From: an uncultured Opitutaceae bacterium
GTDB lineage: Bacteria > Verrucomicrobiota > Verrucomicrobiae > Opitutales > Opitutaceae
DNA: 8,979 nt
Direction: 5' to 3'
NCBI GenBank assembly: GCA_946482625.1
Contig: CAMLSH010000130.1
Location: 1 to 8,979, forward strand
The notes under the pieces are model-generated. The model was not told the origin of the DNA and ran no database searches. It saw only the letters and a list, made by a program, of their open reading frames with translations. The position numbers and the translations under genes are program-made. Shown piece by piece: positions 1 to 6,022 of the stretch. The first letter of the stretch is position 1; the number at the start of each line of letters is the position of its first letter.

Positions 1-6
1 CCTGCA

Positions 7-33
7 TGTCACATTCCGCCGCGCTGTCTTGTT
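7..33 (+). promoter_or_regulatory. Candidate ECF41-type promoter upstream of the azoreductase-sigma factor operon
   Basis: TGTCACA at 7-13 matches the -35 element I recall for ECF41 sigma factors (TGTCACA, about 16 nt spacer, CGTC). The -10 side is weak: with a 16-nt spacer the tetramer is TGTT (30-33), which keeps only the central GT, while the better TGTC at 25-28 would leave a spacer of only 11 nt. The site lies 47-53 bp before the chosen azoreductase start, in an operon that encodes an ECF41-like sigma factor. Those factors commonly recognise a promoter in front of their own partner gene. The -35 match is seen in the sequence; the function is inferred. Confidence 0.5.
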
Positions 34-59
34 CAGAGGATGAACAACCCTTCCATCCT

Positions 60-1082
60 ATGAAGACACTTTTGAGAATCGATTCGAGCATCCGCAAAAA
101 CGGCTCCCACTCGCGCGCCCTCGCCGATCACTTCCAAGCCCGCTGGTGCGAAGCGCATCCCAGCGGCCAGGTGCGGATCCGCGACCTCGCCGACGATCCC
201 GTCCCTCATTTGACCGACGCCGCTCTCGCCGCATTTCACGGCGCCTCTGTCGGCAATGCCAACGCCGCGGCGCTTTCCGACACCCTAATCGCAGAACTAA
301 AAACCGCCGACGAGCTCCTCATCGCGAGTCCTCTCTACAATTTCAACCTGCCGTCCACGCTCAAGGCGTACATCGATCACGTCGTCCGCTTCGGACACAC
401 CTTCGACCAGCCGGCGGGAAACCATCGCGGTCTTCTCAACGGCAAACGCGCCTGTGTGATCACCACGCGAGGAGGCACGCGGCCCTCCGGAGCTGAAGAC
501 GATTTCCAAGGCACCTACCTGAAAACCGCGCTCAATTTCATCGGTATCGAACAAGTCGATATCATCGCCGTCGAAGGCACCGCCCAACAAGACGCCAACC
601 GCGCCGAGCAGCTGGCCCGAGCCCGCCGCCAGATCGACCGCGTCGTAAGCGGAGAACGTACCGTGTCGCCCGCGGAACCGCACTGGATCGGAACGTTCAC
701 CGTCGAAGATCGCACGGCGATCGACGCCTTGCGTGCGGGTCAAGCCGACGCCGTCCAACGCGGTGACGCCCAGGCGTACGCGAATCTCTGCGCGGACGAT
801 ATCTGTTGGATGTTCCCCGGCCATGATGTCGTCACGGGACGCGCGGACTTCCTCGAAGCACAATCGCGGCTCAACCGCGCGGTGAAAGTCGGCACGATGC
901 GAAAACTCCCCCTCCGCGTCGAACGCGCCGGCGATCTCGCGATCGAGGTCGGTCGCCAGGAACTCACCAAGGCCGACGACTCCTCTCGCGCACTTCCTCC
1001 CCGCCAGAAATACACGCATGTTTTCAGAAAAACCGCGCAGGGCTGGCGCTTCGCCCTCTTGATGTCCAATAGCAGCGACTGA
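60..1082 (+). CDS. azoR: FMN-dependent NADH-azoreductase fused to a C-terminal SnoaL/NTF2-like domain
   Basis: Residues 1 to about 197 form a flavodoxin-like azoreductase of the AzoR/AcpD type, a family that uses FMN and NAD(P)H for two-electron reduction of azo compounds and quinones in the cytoplasm. Visible family motifs are the N-terminal phosphate loop (IDSSIRKNGSHS, 7-18), PLYNFN (91-96, flavin contact) and TTRGG (135-139). E. coli AzoR is about 200 residues, so the remaining 140 are an addition. Residues about 215-340 look like a SnoaL/DUF4440 NTF2-like domain, with an N-terminal helix, a central CWMFPGHDVVTGR segment (249-261) and the ending YTHVFRKTAQGWRFALL (318-334). The ATG at 60 was chosen over the in-frame ATG at 6 because homology begins at MKTLLRIDSS and the candidate promoter lies between the two starts. 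No Shine-Dalgarno is evident. The gene is followed 7 bp later by the sigma factor gene. The fusion is unusual; the azoreductase assignment is secure, but the substrate is unknown. Confidence 0.9.
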   Translation: MKTLLRIDSSIRKNGSHSRALADHFQARWCEAHPSGQVRIRDLADDPVPHLTDAALAAFHGASVGNANAAALSDTLIAELKTADELLIASPLYNFNLPSTLKAYIDHVVRFGHTFDQPAGNHRGLLNGKRACVITTRGGTRPSGAEDDFQGTYLKTALNFIGIEQVDIIAVEGTAQQDANRAEQLARARRQIDRVVSGERTVSPAEPHWIGTFTVEDRTAIDALRAGQADAVQRGDAQAYANLCADDICWMFPGHDVVTGRADFLEAQSRLNRAVKVGTMRKLPLRVERAGDLAIEVGRQELTKADDSSRALPPRQKYTHVFRKTAQGWRFALLMSNSSD

Positions 1083-1089
1083 CGTTTCC

Positions 1090-2022
1090 ATGGACGAAAA
1101 AACCGCACTCTTTGAAACCCACCGGCGTGTCCTCGAAGGCCTCGCGTATCGCATGCTTGGCACCCTCGCCGACGCGCAGGACGTCGTCCAGGAAACGTAC
1201 TTGAAATGGCGTGACGCCGATCTTTCCACCGTGCGCGAGCCCCGCGCGTGGCTTGTCACGGTGTGCAGCCGCCTCGCGATCAACGCCATGAAGTCCGCTC
1301 GCTCCCGCCGCGAAACCTACGTCGGCACCTGGCTTCCTGAACCCTTGATCGACGAGTCCGCCTTCAGCCCTGCCGATCAGACTCAGATCGACGAAACGGT
1401 CTCCGTCGCTCTGATGCTTTCCTTGGAGAAACTTTCCCCGCTGGAGCGCGCGGCCTTCCTGTTGCACGAGGTCTTCGACTATGGATTCGATGAGATCGCG
1501 ACGATCCTCGGCAAAACCAGCGCCGCCTGCCGCAAGCTCGCGTCGCGCGCCCGCCTGAATCTGAAAGCGGAGCGGCCGCGATTCGAAACCACGGCCGGCC
1601 AGCATCGGAAACTGGTCCACGCCTTCCTCGACGCCGCGCGCGCAGGCGAAATCGAATCGCTTCAGAAACTGCTCGCCGACGACGTGGAGCTCTATGCGGA
1701 TGGTGGCGGCAAAGTGCAGGCAATCCGCGACGTGCTCCACGGCGCGCAGAGCGTTGGAAAGTTTTTCGTCCGTGTGTGGCGGCCGCGCCCCGCCGCATCG
1801 CTCGCGTTCGAAAGCGTTTGCTTCAACGGCGCCCCCGGCTTGCTCGTCTTCGAAAACGAAAACCTGGTTGCGGCGCTGACCGTACGTGCCGAAGGCGGCA
1901 GGATCGCCGCCATCTACGCGCTCCGAAATCCCGACAAGCTCGCGCCTTTTTCAATCAAGCGCGGCGAAGCGCCCCACAACCGCCTGCATGCTCCCACGGG
2001 CTTCAAGCGCTCGCCGCGCTAG
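1090..2022 (+). CDS. sigJ: ECF41-family RNA polymerase sigma factor (SigJ-like) with C-terminal SnoaL-like regulatory domain
   Basis: This 310-aa protein has sigma region 2 at about 8-75 (ALFETHRRVLEGLAYRMLG, then DAQDVVQETYLKW and PRAWLVTVCSRLAIN) and region 4 at about 105-160 (LSPLERAAFLLHEVFDYGFD and a helix-turn-helix). Two ECF41 signatures are present: WLPEP in the linker (81-85) and DGGGK in the C-terminal extension (204-208), followed by a terminal NPDKL (280-284). In characterised ECF41 factors the SnoaL-like extension replaces a separate anti-sigma factor and tunes activity through contact with the core domains. No anti-sigma gene is seen here, which fits. The gene lies 7 bp after the azoreductase gene and is probably co-transcribed with it from the site at 7-33. 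Partner genes of this group are typically carboxymuconolactone decarboxylases, oxidoreductases or epimerases; the flavin reductase here would be the oxidoreductase type. The stop codon overlaps the stop of the convergent gene. Family assignment is strong; the inducing signal is unknown. Confidence 0.94.
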   Translation: MDEKTALFETHRRVLEGLAYRMLGTLADAQDVVQETYLKWRDADLSTVREPRAWLVTVCSRLAINAMKSARSRRETYVGTWLPEPLIDESAFSPADQTQIDETVSVALMLSLEKLSPLERAAFLLHEVFDYGFDEIATILGKTSAACRKLASRARLNLKAERPRFETTAGQHRKLVHAFLDAARAGEIESLQKLLADDVELYADGGGKVQAIRDVLHGAQSVGKFFVRVWRPRPAASLAFESVCFNGAPGLLVFENENLVAALTVRAEGGRIAAIYALRNPDKLAPFSIKRGEAPHNRLHAPTGFKRSPR

Positions 2023-2786
2023 TCCAACCGTTTCCGCGCCTTCGTGCCTGCCGCCCCGAGCCGCTCGATCACGGCCGGCTTCGTGAGATCGCGAAGCGCG
2101 TCTTTCCCGACCCAGCGCGCGGACGCCACCGGGGAATCCGCCAGACGCCGCGCCACAGCCAACGCCGTCGCATGAAGAGCCGCGTTACGCCGGCCGATCA
2201 TGCGCAGCGCCCAGCTCACGCCTTTTTTCACGAAGTTGCGCTCATCCGAGGCGCCTCGCTCGATCACGGGAAGCCACCGGAGAAAAACCGCGTCGTCCGC
2301 GTTCCTTCGCGGACCAGACAAACAGGCCATCAGTACAAAGCCGGCGCGTTTCTCGAATTCGTTTTCCCTCTTCACCCACGCCGCCACCCGCCCCCACGCA
2401 TGGGGGGATTCGTTGAAGAGCGTGAAACACAGCGTATCGACGACCGCCCAGTTATCGAAATCCGCGCACCAACGATCCATCTGCTCGACCGTGAGACGCA
2501 ACGGTTCGCCCAAATACGCAACCAACAGCCGGGCCTCGTACACGCCCGTGTCCCAGAGCGGATCGGCGAGCGCGTGATCCGGCCCGAGCCGTTTCGCCAA
2601 CGCCTGAATTTGTTTCATCGGCACGCCGAGCGCGTGGTCAGGCGGAAGACCAAACCGCGTCATGCCCGCGCGCACCTGGGAACTGCTCTTGCTCTGCAAG
2701 GCCGAAACCGCCGCCGCAGCCGCCGCTTTGAGCTGTGCCGCCGTGCGTGGCGGTTTCTCGGATACGTTTTTTGCCGGTCGCGCCAT
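2019..2786 (-). CDS. DNA alkylation repair protein, AlkD-like HEAT-repeat glycosylase family
   Basis: This 255-aa protein matches the DNA alkylation repair family (AlkC/AlkD type), all-alpha HEAT-like proteins that excise N3- and N7-alkylated purines. After a lysine/alanine-rich lead of about 35 residues, family blocks run in order: RFGLPPDHALGVPM (44-57), LWDTGVYEARLLVAYL (77-92), MDRWCADFDNWAVVDTLC (103-120), KRAGFVLMACL (146-156), DERNFVKKGVSWALRMIGRR (181-200) and ARWVGKDALRDL (223-234). W113 and D117 keep the four-residue Trp-Asp spacing of the catalytic pair in Bacillus AlkD, and R147 and W192 are plausible equivalents of its other active-site residues; this mapping is by eye. The start lies 2 bp after the stop of the sulfurtransferase gene upstream, so the two probably form one transcript. 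The end overlaps the sigma factor's stop codon on the other strand. The specific substrate range cannot be read from the sequence. Confidence 0.9.
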   Translation of the reverse strand: MARPAKNVSEKPPRTAAQLKAAAAAAVSALQSKSSSQVRAGMTRFGLPPDHALGVPMKQIQALAKRLGPDHALADPLWDTGVYEARLLVAYLGEPLRLTVEQMDRWCADFDNWAVVDTLCFTLFNESPHAWGRVAAWVKRENEFEKRAGFVLMACLSGPRRNADDAVFLRWLPVIERGASDERNFVKKGVSWALRMIGRRNAALHATALAVARRLADSPVASARWVGKDALRDLTKPAVIERLGAAGTKARKRLD

Positions 2787-2788
2787 CG

Positions 2789-3637
2789 TCAGCCCGCGCC
2801 TTTCACCACCGGTCGCGAGGAATCAGCGACCCACTCACTCCACGAGCCCGCGTAAAGCTTCGAGCCGGGCAGGCCGGCGTACTCCATCGCGAAAATATTC
2901 GCGCAGGCGGTGATGCCCGAGCCGCATTGATGCCCCACCCGCTCCGGCGCGCGCGGCCCGATGAGTTCTTGAAACTCCCGCTTAAGCTCGCCCGCCGGAC
3001 GCATCGTCAGATCGGCGTTGAGGTTGGCCTTAAAGAAACGATTCAGCGCACCGGGGATGTGGCCCGCCACCGGGTCCATCGGCTCGACGTCGCCCCGATA
3101 ACGCTCGGCGGCGCGCGCATCGATGAGCGCGAAAGAGTCATCCGACAACTGACGCAACACGTCGTCCGCGCTCCACACGCTCGCAGCATCCGCTCGCACG
3201 GCACCGCTCGTCGCGGGCGCGGATGGGAGTGGCGGCACGACGGCCGTCACCGCCCGACCTTCGGCGATCCACTTCGGCCAGCCGCCGTCGAGGAGCACCA
3301 CGTTGTCGTGACCAATCCAACGCACCAGCCACCACAAACGCGCCGCGTAGAGTCCGCCGGCGTCATCATACGCGACGATCGTGGACTGCGACTTCACTCC
3401 GTGGCGGGCGAGAAATTCCGCGAACGCCTCGGGCAACGGCAGCGGGTGTCGCCCGTTTCTCCCATTTTTGGCGCCGGAGAGATCGGTCTCCACCGCGGCG
3501 AAATGCGCGCCGGGTACATGGCTCTCGCGATAGAGTCGCCCTCCCTTGCCGTGATCGGCCAGATCGTGCCGGCAATCGAAGATCACCCACGCAGGATCGT
3601 TGAGACGCGCAACAAGCTGTCCGGTACTGACGAGCAT
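2789..3637 (-). CDS. sseA: 3-mercaptopyruvate/thiosulfate sulfurtransferase (tandem rhodanese)
   Basis: This 282-aa protein has two rhodanese domains, the usual layout and size of SseA-type enzymes, which move a sulfane sulfur from 3-mercaptopyruvate or thiosulfate to an acceptor such as cyanide or a thiol. The inactive N-terminal domain carries VIFDCRHDL (18-26), the VPGAHFA segment (41-47) and LLDGGWPKWIAEGR (114-127). The C-terminal domain contains LIDARAAERYRG and GHIPGALN, and the active-site loop CGSGITA with catalytic Cys238. The neutral CGSG(I/V)T loop is typical of mercaptopyruvate sulfurtransferases; thiosulfate sulfurtransferases usually have a basic residue here. It is the first gene of a pair with the AlkD-like gene, 2 bp apart. 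The ATG at 3637 fits the start of homology (MLVSTGQLVARL). No clear promoter was found upstream. Confidence 0.92.
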   Translation of the reverse strand: MLVSTGQLVARLNDPAWVIFDCRHDLADHGKGGRLYRESHVPGAHFAAVETDLSGAKNGRNGRHPLPLPEAFAEFLARHGVKSQSTIVAYDDAGGLYAARLWWLVRWIGHDNVVLLDGGWPKWIAEGRAVTAVVPPLPSAPATSGAVRADAASVWSADDVLRQLSDDSFALIDARAAERYRGDVEPMDPVAGHIPGALNRFFKANLNADLTMRPAGELKREFQELIGPRAPERVGHQCGSGITACANIFAMEYAGLPGSKLYAGSWSEWVADSSRPVVKGAG

Positions 3638-3922
3638 GGCCGGGAGCCTTGAACAACGAAGTCGTCGGCGTGAACAAAAATGACGCGTTCATGCGTAAAC
3701 TGAACTCGCTGCGCGCACGGGTCGCCTCGCAGCGATGCGCGGCTCTCCAAGCCCGGGCGGTATTTCGCGGCGGCTCCAGAGCTCGGATTGGGATTACTCG
3801 CTTGCGCGGGTCGATAGACGAAGCTCAGGGTTTTCGCTCCAGCGTCGAAGCCGCCACCGTTCGTGCAGCGGTCAGAGAACAGTAGTCCATCTTCGTCGCG
3901 GGTCTTACTCGTTCACTTTTCC

Positions 3923-4249
3923 ATGACCAAACCCACCTGCCCTGCCTGCACCCTCGACGATGTGCTCAGCCATTCCGACCATTGGGAATGCGCGACCTGC
4001 GGCCATGAATGGCCCAAGGAAGAAGCGGCCGAAACGGCGCGCGTGGTGAAAGACGCGCACGGCACGCCGCTCGCGGACGGCGACACGGTCATCCTCATCA
4101 AGGACCTGAAATTGCGCAGCGGCTCAGGCGTCCTCAAAGGCGGCACCAAGGCGAAAAACATCCGCCTCGTCGACGGCGATCACGAGATCGACTGCCGCAT
4201 CGACGGCATCGCGATGGCGCTCAAAGCCTGCTTCGTGAAAAAGGCCTGA
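3923..4249 (+). CDS. yjdM: Zinc-ribbon protein YjdM (PhnA family)
   Basis: This 108-aa protein matches the YjdM/PhnA family almost end to end. An N-terminal zinc ribbon has CPAC at 6-9 and CATC at 23-26, followed by GHEWPKEE. The C-terminal SH3-like domain contains VVKDAHGTPLADGDTVILIKDLK, then GGTKAKNIRLVDGDHEIDC and a terminal CFVKKA. The family was once named PhnA and linked to phosphonoacetate hydrolase, but it is not that enzyme; its role is unsettled and it should not be read as phosphonate metabolism. The ATG at 3923 was preferred over an upstream in-frame start at 3863 because the family begins at MTKPTCPAC and the extra 20 residues look non-coding. The 285 bp upstream contain no convincing gene. 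The gene is convergent with the SRPBCC gene, 29 bp away. Confidence 0.95.
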   Translation: MTKPTCPACTLDDVLSHSDHWECATCGHEWPKEEAAETARVVKDAHGTPLADGDTVILIKDLKLRSGSGVLKGGTKAKNIRLVDGDHEIDCRIDGIAMALKACFVKKA

Positions 4250-4278
4250 GCCGTGAGCAGGGGTGAGTTGCTCGGCGA

Positions 4279-4791
4279 TTACCGCTTCGTAACCAGCGTC
4301 ACGAGTTGATCGGCGCACTGGCCCCAACCTTCGTGAAACCCCATTTTCTCGTGGGCCACGCGATCTTCGACCGACCAGTGGCGCACGAGCGCGGTGTATT
4401 TGGTTTTTCCCTCCCCCGCGTCTTCGAACGTCAGGATCAACGTCATGAATGGCTTTTCCGACGGCTCCCACGCGGTCGTGAACGCATCGGTCGCGACGAG
4501 CCGTTCGTTCGGCACGACCTCCAGATACACGCCCGGATTGGGCATATCCACGCCGTCGGGTCCGCGCATCACGATCAAGCTCGAGCCGCCGGCACGGACG
4601 TCGAGTTCGGCCACCGGCGTCGTGTAGGGCAGCGGCGCGAACCACTGCTTGAGCAACTCGGGATCGGTCCAGGCCTGATAGACTTTTTCACGCGGTGCAT
4701 CGATCACGCGGGTGAGCATCAGATCGCGATCCGTCGGCACTGGAACGGCTGACTTCGATGCCGCAGGAGAGGAATGGTCGTTTGTCTTCAT
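4279..4791 (-). CDS. SRPBCC-family protein, AHSA1/START-like
   Basis: This 170-aa protein has the helix-grip fold pattern of the AHSA1-like SRPBCC family: LMLTRVIDAPREKVYQAWTD (24-43), LLKQWFAP (46-53), a beta-rich middle with GGSSLIVMRGPDG (68-80) and GVYLEVVPNERLV (87-99), LILTFEDAGEGKTKYT (118-133), and the C-terminal helix GFHEGWGQCADQLVTLV (151-167). Such proteins have a large hydrophobic cavity and are often general stress or ligand-binding proteins; the ligand cannot be predicted. The ATG at 4791 was preferred to one 34 codons upstream because the extra residues do not fit the family and the usual N-terminus is a short polar stretch. No Shine-Dalgarno is visible; the AGGAGGG nearby (about 4802-4808) is on the opposite strand. 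Confidence 0.92.
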   Translation of the reverse strand: MKTNDHSSPAASKSAVPVPTDRDLMLTRVIDAPREKVYQAWTDPELLKQWFAPLPYTTPVAELDVRAGGSSLIVMRGPDGVDMPNPGVYLEVVPNERLVATDAFTTAWEPSEKPFMTLILTFEDAGEGKTKYTALVRHWSVEDRVAHEKMGFHEGWGQCADQLVTLVTKR

Positions 4792-4977
4792 AAGCGTTAA
4801 TAGGAGGGAAATAGCGTTGTTCGCATCTCCAACGAACAGGCGCCTCGATTCCGGACATCCGCTCGCTTCGGGAACGAAGGAATGTGTGAACAACGACGAC
4901 GATCAACCCGCGCCGACAGCCGGTCCGCGGCGAGATTCTGATTGCCCGCTCCCCAAATTATCGACGGCCTTGCGCTC

Positions 4978-5109
4978 ATGGGTGCCAAATATCTGCCGAC
5001 CGTCAAAGACCTCAAAGCGAGCAAGCGCTTTCAACAAAAGCAGAATACTCAGTCCAAGTTCATCACCACCTCCGGCACGCCGCCGGCGAAAAAGCATAAG
5101 AAGAAGTAA
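4978..5109 (+). CDS. Small highly basic protein, 43 aa, function unknown
   Basis: An ATG at 4978 opens a 43-codon frame ending in TAA. The product begins MGAKYLPTVKDLKASKRFQQ and ends with the basic tail AKKHKKK; 12 of 43 residues are lysine, with no hydrophobic segment and no cysteine. A TTG at 4942 could add 12 residues (translated LPAPQIIDGLAL); an in-frame stop lies just before it at 4939-4941. The composition and glutamine/lysine spacing resemble the two tiny genes at 7035-7418, and chance rarely gives such a lysine-rich frame in GC-rich DNA. Small basic proteins of this kind can bind nucleic acid or ribosomes, but nothing here shows that. Not recognised as a named family; moderate confidence that it is translated. 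Confidence 0.55.
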   Translation: MGAKYLPTVKDLKASKRFQQKQNTQSKFITTSGTPPAKKHKKK

Positions 5110-5262
5110 CCCGATGTGCCCGCCGCGAGCGCTCACGAGCGGGCCGCCAGCGGGATCTGAAAAGATGTGAAGCGCCGTTGCCTTGATCTTCGACCCTAGC
5201 GCGCGCCCTGTCTGCGACAAGAAGATCGCTAAGCGCCCGGCTAGCCGTCCTGCTCCGCCCCC

Positions 5263-5544
5263 ATCGACCTTCACACCGATCTTCCTCCCTGCGCCGGATG
5301 CGGCCGTTGCTGCCATCTCGTCGTTGAACTGAGAGAGACGGATATCGTCCCCGACGCGCTGGTTGCTTTTCACGACGGCGCGCGCTGCATGGATCAACAG
5401 GGCGACGGTGCCTGCGTCGCCTTGGACCCCGTCACCAAGTTCTGCACGATCTACGATGCGCGGCCACAGACCTGCCGGGAGTTTAACCGCGGCGAAACGC
5501 TCTGCCGGCGCACGCTCGGCTCCGCACCGGCCCGTGTAGTTTAA
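5263..5544 (+). CDS. YkgJ-family cysteine-cluster protein with no canonical start codon
   Basis: The frame encodes a clear YkgJ/UPF0153-type cysteine cluster. Counted from the ATC at 5263, it has CAGCGRCC (Cys10, 13, 16, 17), then HLVVELRETD, CMDQQGDGAC (Cys42, 51), FCTIYDARPQTCREF (Cys61, 71) and a last Cys81, ending at TAA 5542-5544. The family is thought to bind a metal or iron-sulfur cluster through these cysteines; the role is unknown. The frame is open only from 5245, after a TAG at 5242-5244, and has no ATG, GTG or TTG before the first cysteines, where the family normally has a short N-terminus. The first in-frame ATG, at Met43, would remove the CxxCxxCC motif. Possible explanations are a rare ATC start at 5263 (used here only as a placeholder), a lost start making this a pseudogene, or a sequence error. 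Family assignment is strong; the status as an intact gene is uncertain. Confidence 0.7.
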   Translation: MDLHTDLPPCAGCGRCCHLVVELRETDIVPDALVAFHDGARCMDQQGDGACVALDPVTKFCTIYDARPQTCREFNRGETLCRRTLGSAPARVV

Positions 5545-5572
5545 AAACCGCGACGCGACCTCCCGAGGCGAT

Positions 5573-5923
5573 TCATCGCATCGCCGGGCGAAGCTCACGG
5601 CGAAGTTCGCTCGCGAGAATCACCTGCTGACGACACGAGGCTTCGACCACCTCCGGCGCAGGGCCAGACAATGGTTCACCCTTGTACGCAACCGTCAGCA
5701 ACTCGACCGGTGGCAGTTTGGCGGTTTGCAGGCGCCGCATACACTGGCTCCGAAGTCCGCTCGCGCGCGACTCAATCACCAGAAAGACTTTTTCTCCCGC
5801 CGCGGTTTTCTCATAAATCACGGCCACGCCCTGCACGTCGTTCGGAATCGCCGATTCGATGGCGGCGGCAGCACACGTCGTGAGGCCAAAGCGTTTCTGC
5901 CAGGAGGCGGTTTTGTTTTCCAT
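5573..5923 (-). CDS. Hypothetical protein, 116 aa
   Basis: This is an unrecognised 116-aa protein. It opens with MENKTASWQKRFGL, then an alanine-rich helix (TTCAAAAIESAI, 16-27), and has probable beta strands at VQGVAVIYEK (30-39) and KVFLVIESRAS (45-55). A third probable strand, PVELLTVAYKGEPL (72-85), is followed by a charged C-terminal helix ending ELRRELRPAMR. Three cysteines (17, 61, 97) show no metal-site spacing. There is no signal peptide or membrane segment. A stop codon two codons before the ATG fixes the start. It lies 99 bp downstream of the methyltransferase gene on the same strand and could share its transcript, and it is convergent with the YkgJ gene. A 70-codon frame (6023 to 5811, -) overlaps its 5' half; this frame was preferred for its more protein-like composition. 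No function is proposed. Confidence 0.6.
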   Translation of the reverse strand: MENKTASWQKRFGLTTCAAAAIESAIPNDVQGVAVIYEKTAAGEKVFLVIESRASGLRSQCMRRLQTAKLPPVELLTVAYKGEPLSGPAPEVVEASCRQQVILASELRRELRPAMR

Positions 5924-6022
5924 CCGTCAGGTTCGCGTCGCGGAGTCCCCAACACAAGGGCACTCTCATCAAGATCTCCGCGGCAACCGTCCGGACATCC
6001 GGCGCCAGCTGCAGGAGCGGCA

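Noticed and set aside
297..1289. 330-codon open frame on the - strand across the azoreductase and the start of the sigma gene
   Set aside because: Antisense shadow of two well-supported genes; composition is typical of reversed GC-rich coding DNA and no family motif is visible.
1776..2855. 359-codon + strand frame opposite the AlkD-like gene
   Set aside because: Arg/Pro/His-rich composition of an antisense shadow; the - strand protein has full-length family motifs.
2735..3652. 305-codon + strand frame opposite the sulfurtransferase
   Set aside because: Antisense shadow; no recognisable domain, while the - strand gene has a complete tandem rhodanese with its active-site loop.
3649..3885. 78-codon + frame (TTG start) and an overlapping 63-codon frame in the 285-bp gap before yjdM
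   Set aside because: Arg/Ala/Ser-rich without protein-like pattern, no motif and no initiation signal. I see no gene, convincing promoter or repeat in 3638-3922.
5110..5155. GC-rich inverted repeats (GCCCGC / GCGGGC) after the 43-aa ORF
   Set aside because: Short arms and no T tract, so not a credible intrinsic terminator; expected in DNA of this composition.
5567..5585. GGCGAT/ATCGCC hairpin between the convergent YkgJ and 116-aa genes
   Set aside because: A perfect 6-bp stem with a 7-nt loop, but no T run follows on either strand and it overlaps the 116-aa gene's stop.
4903..5598. 231-codon - strand frame opposite the 43-aa ORF and the YkgJ frame
   Set aside because: The conserved cysteine pattern lies on the + strand; the - frame has shadow-like Ala/Gly/Arg composition.
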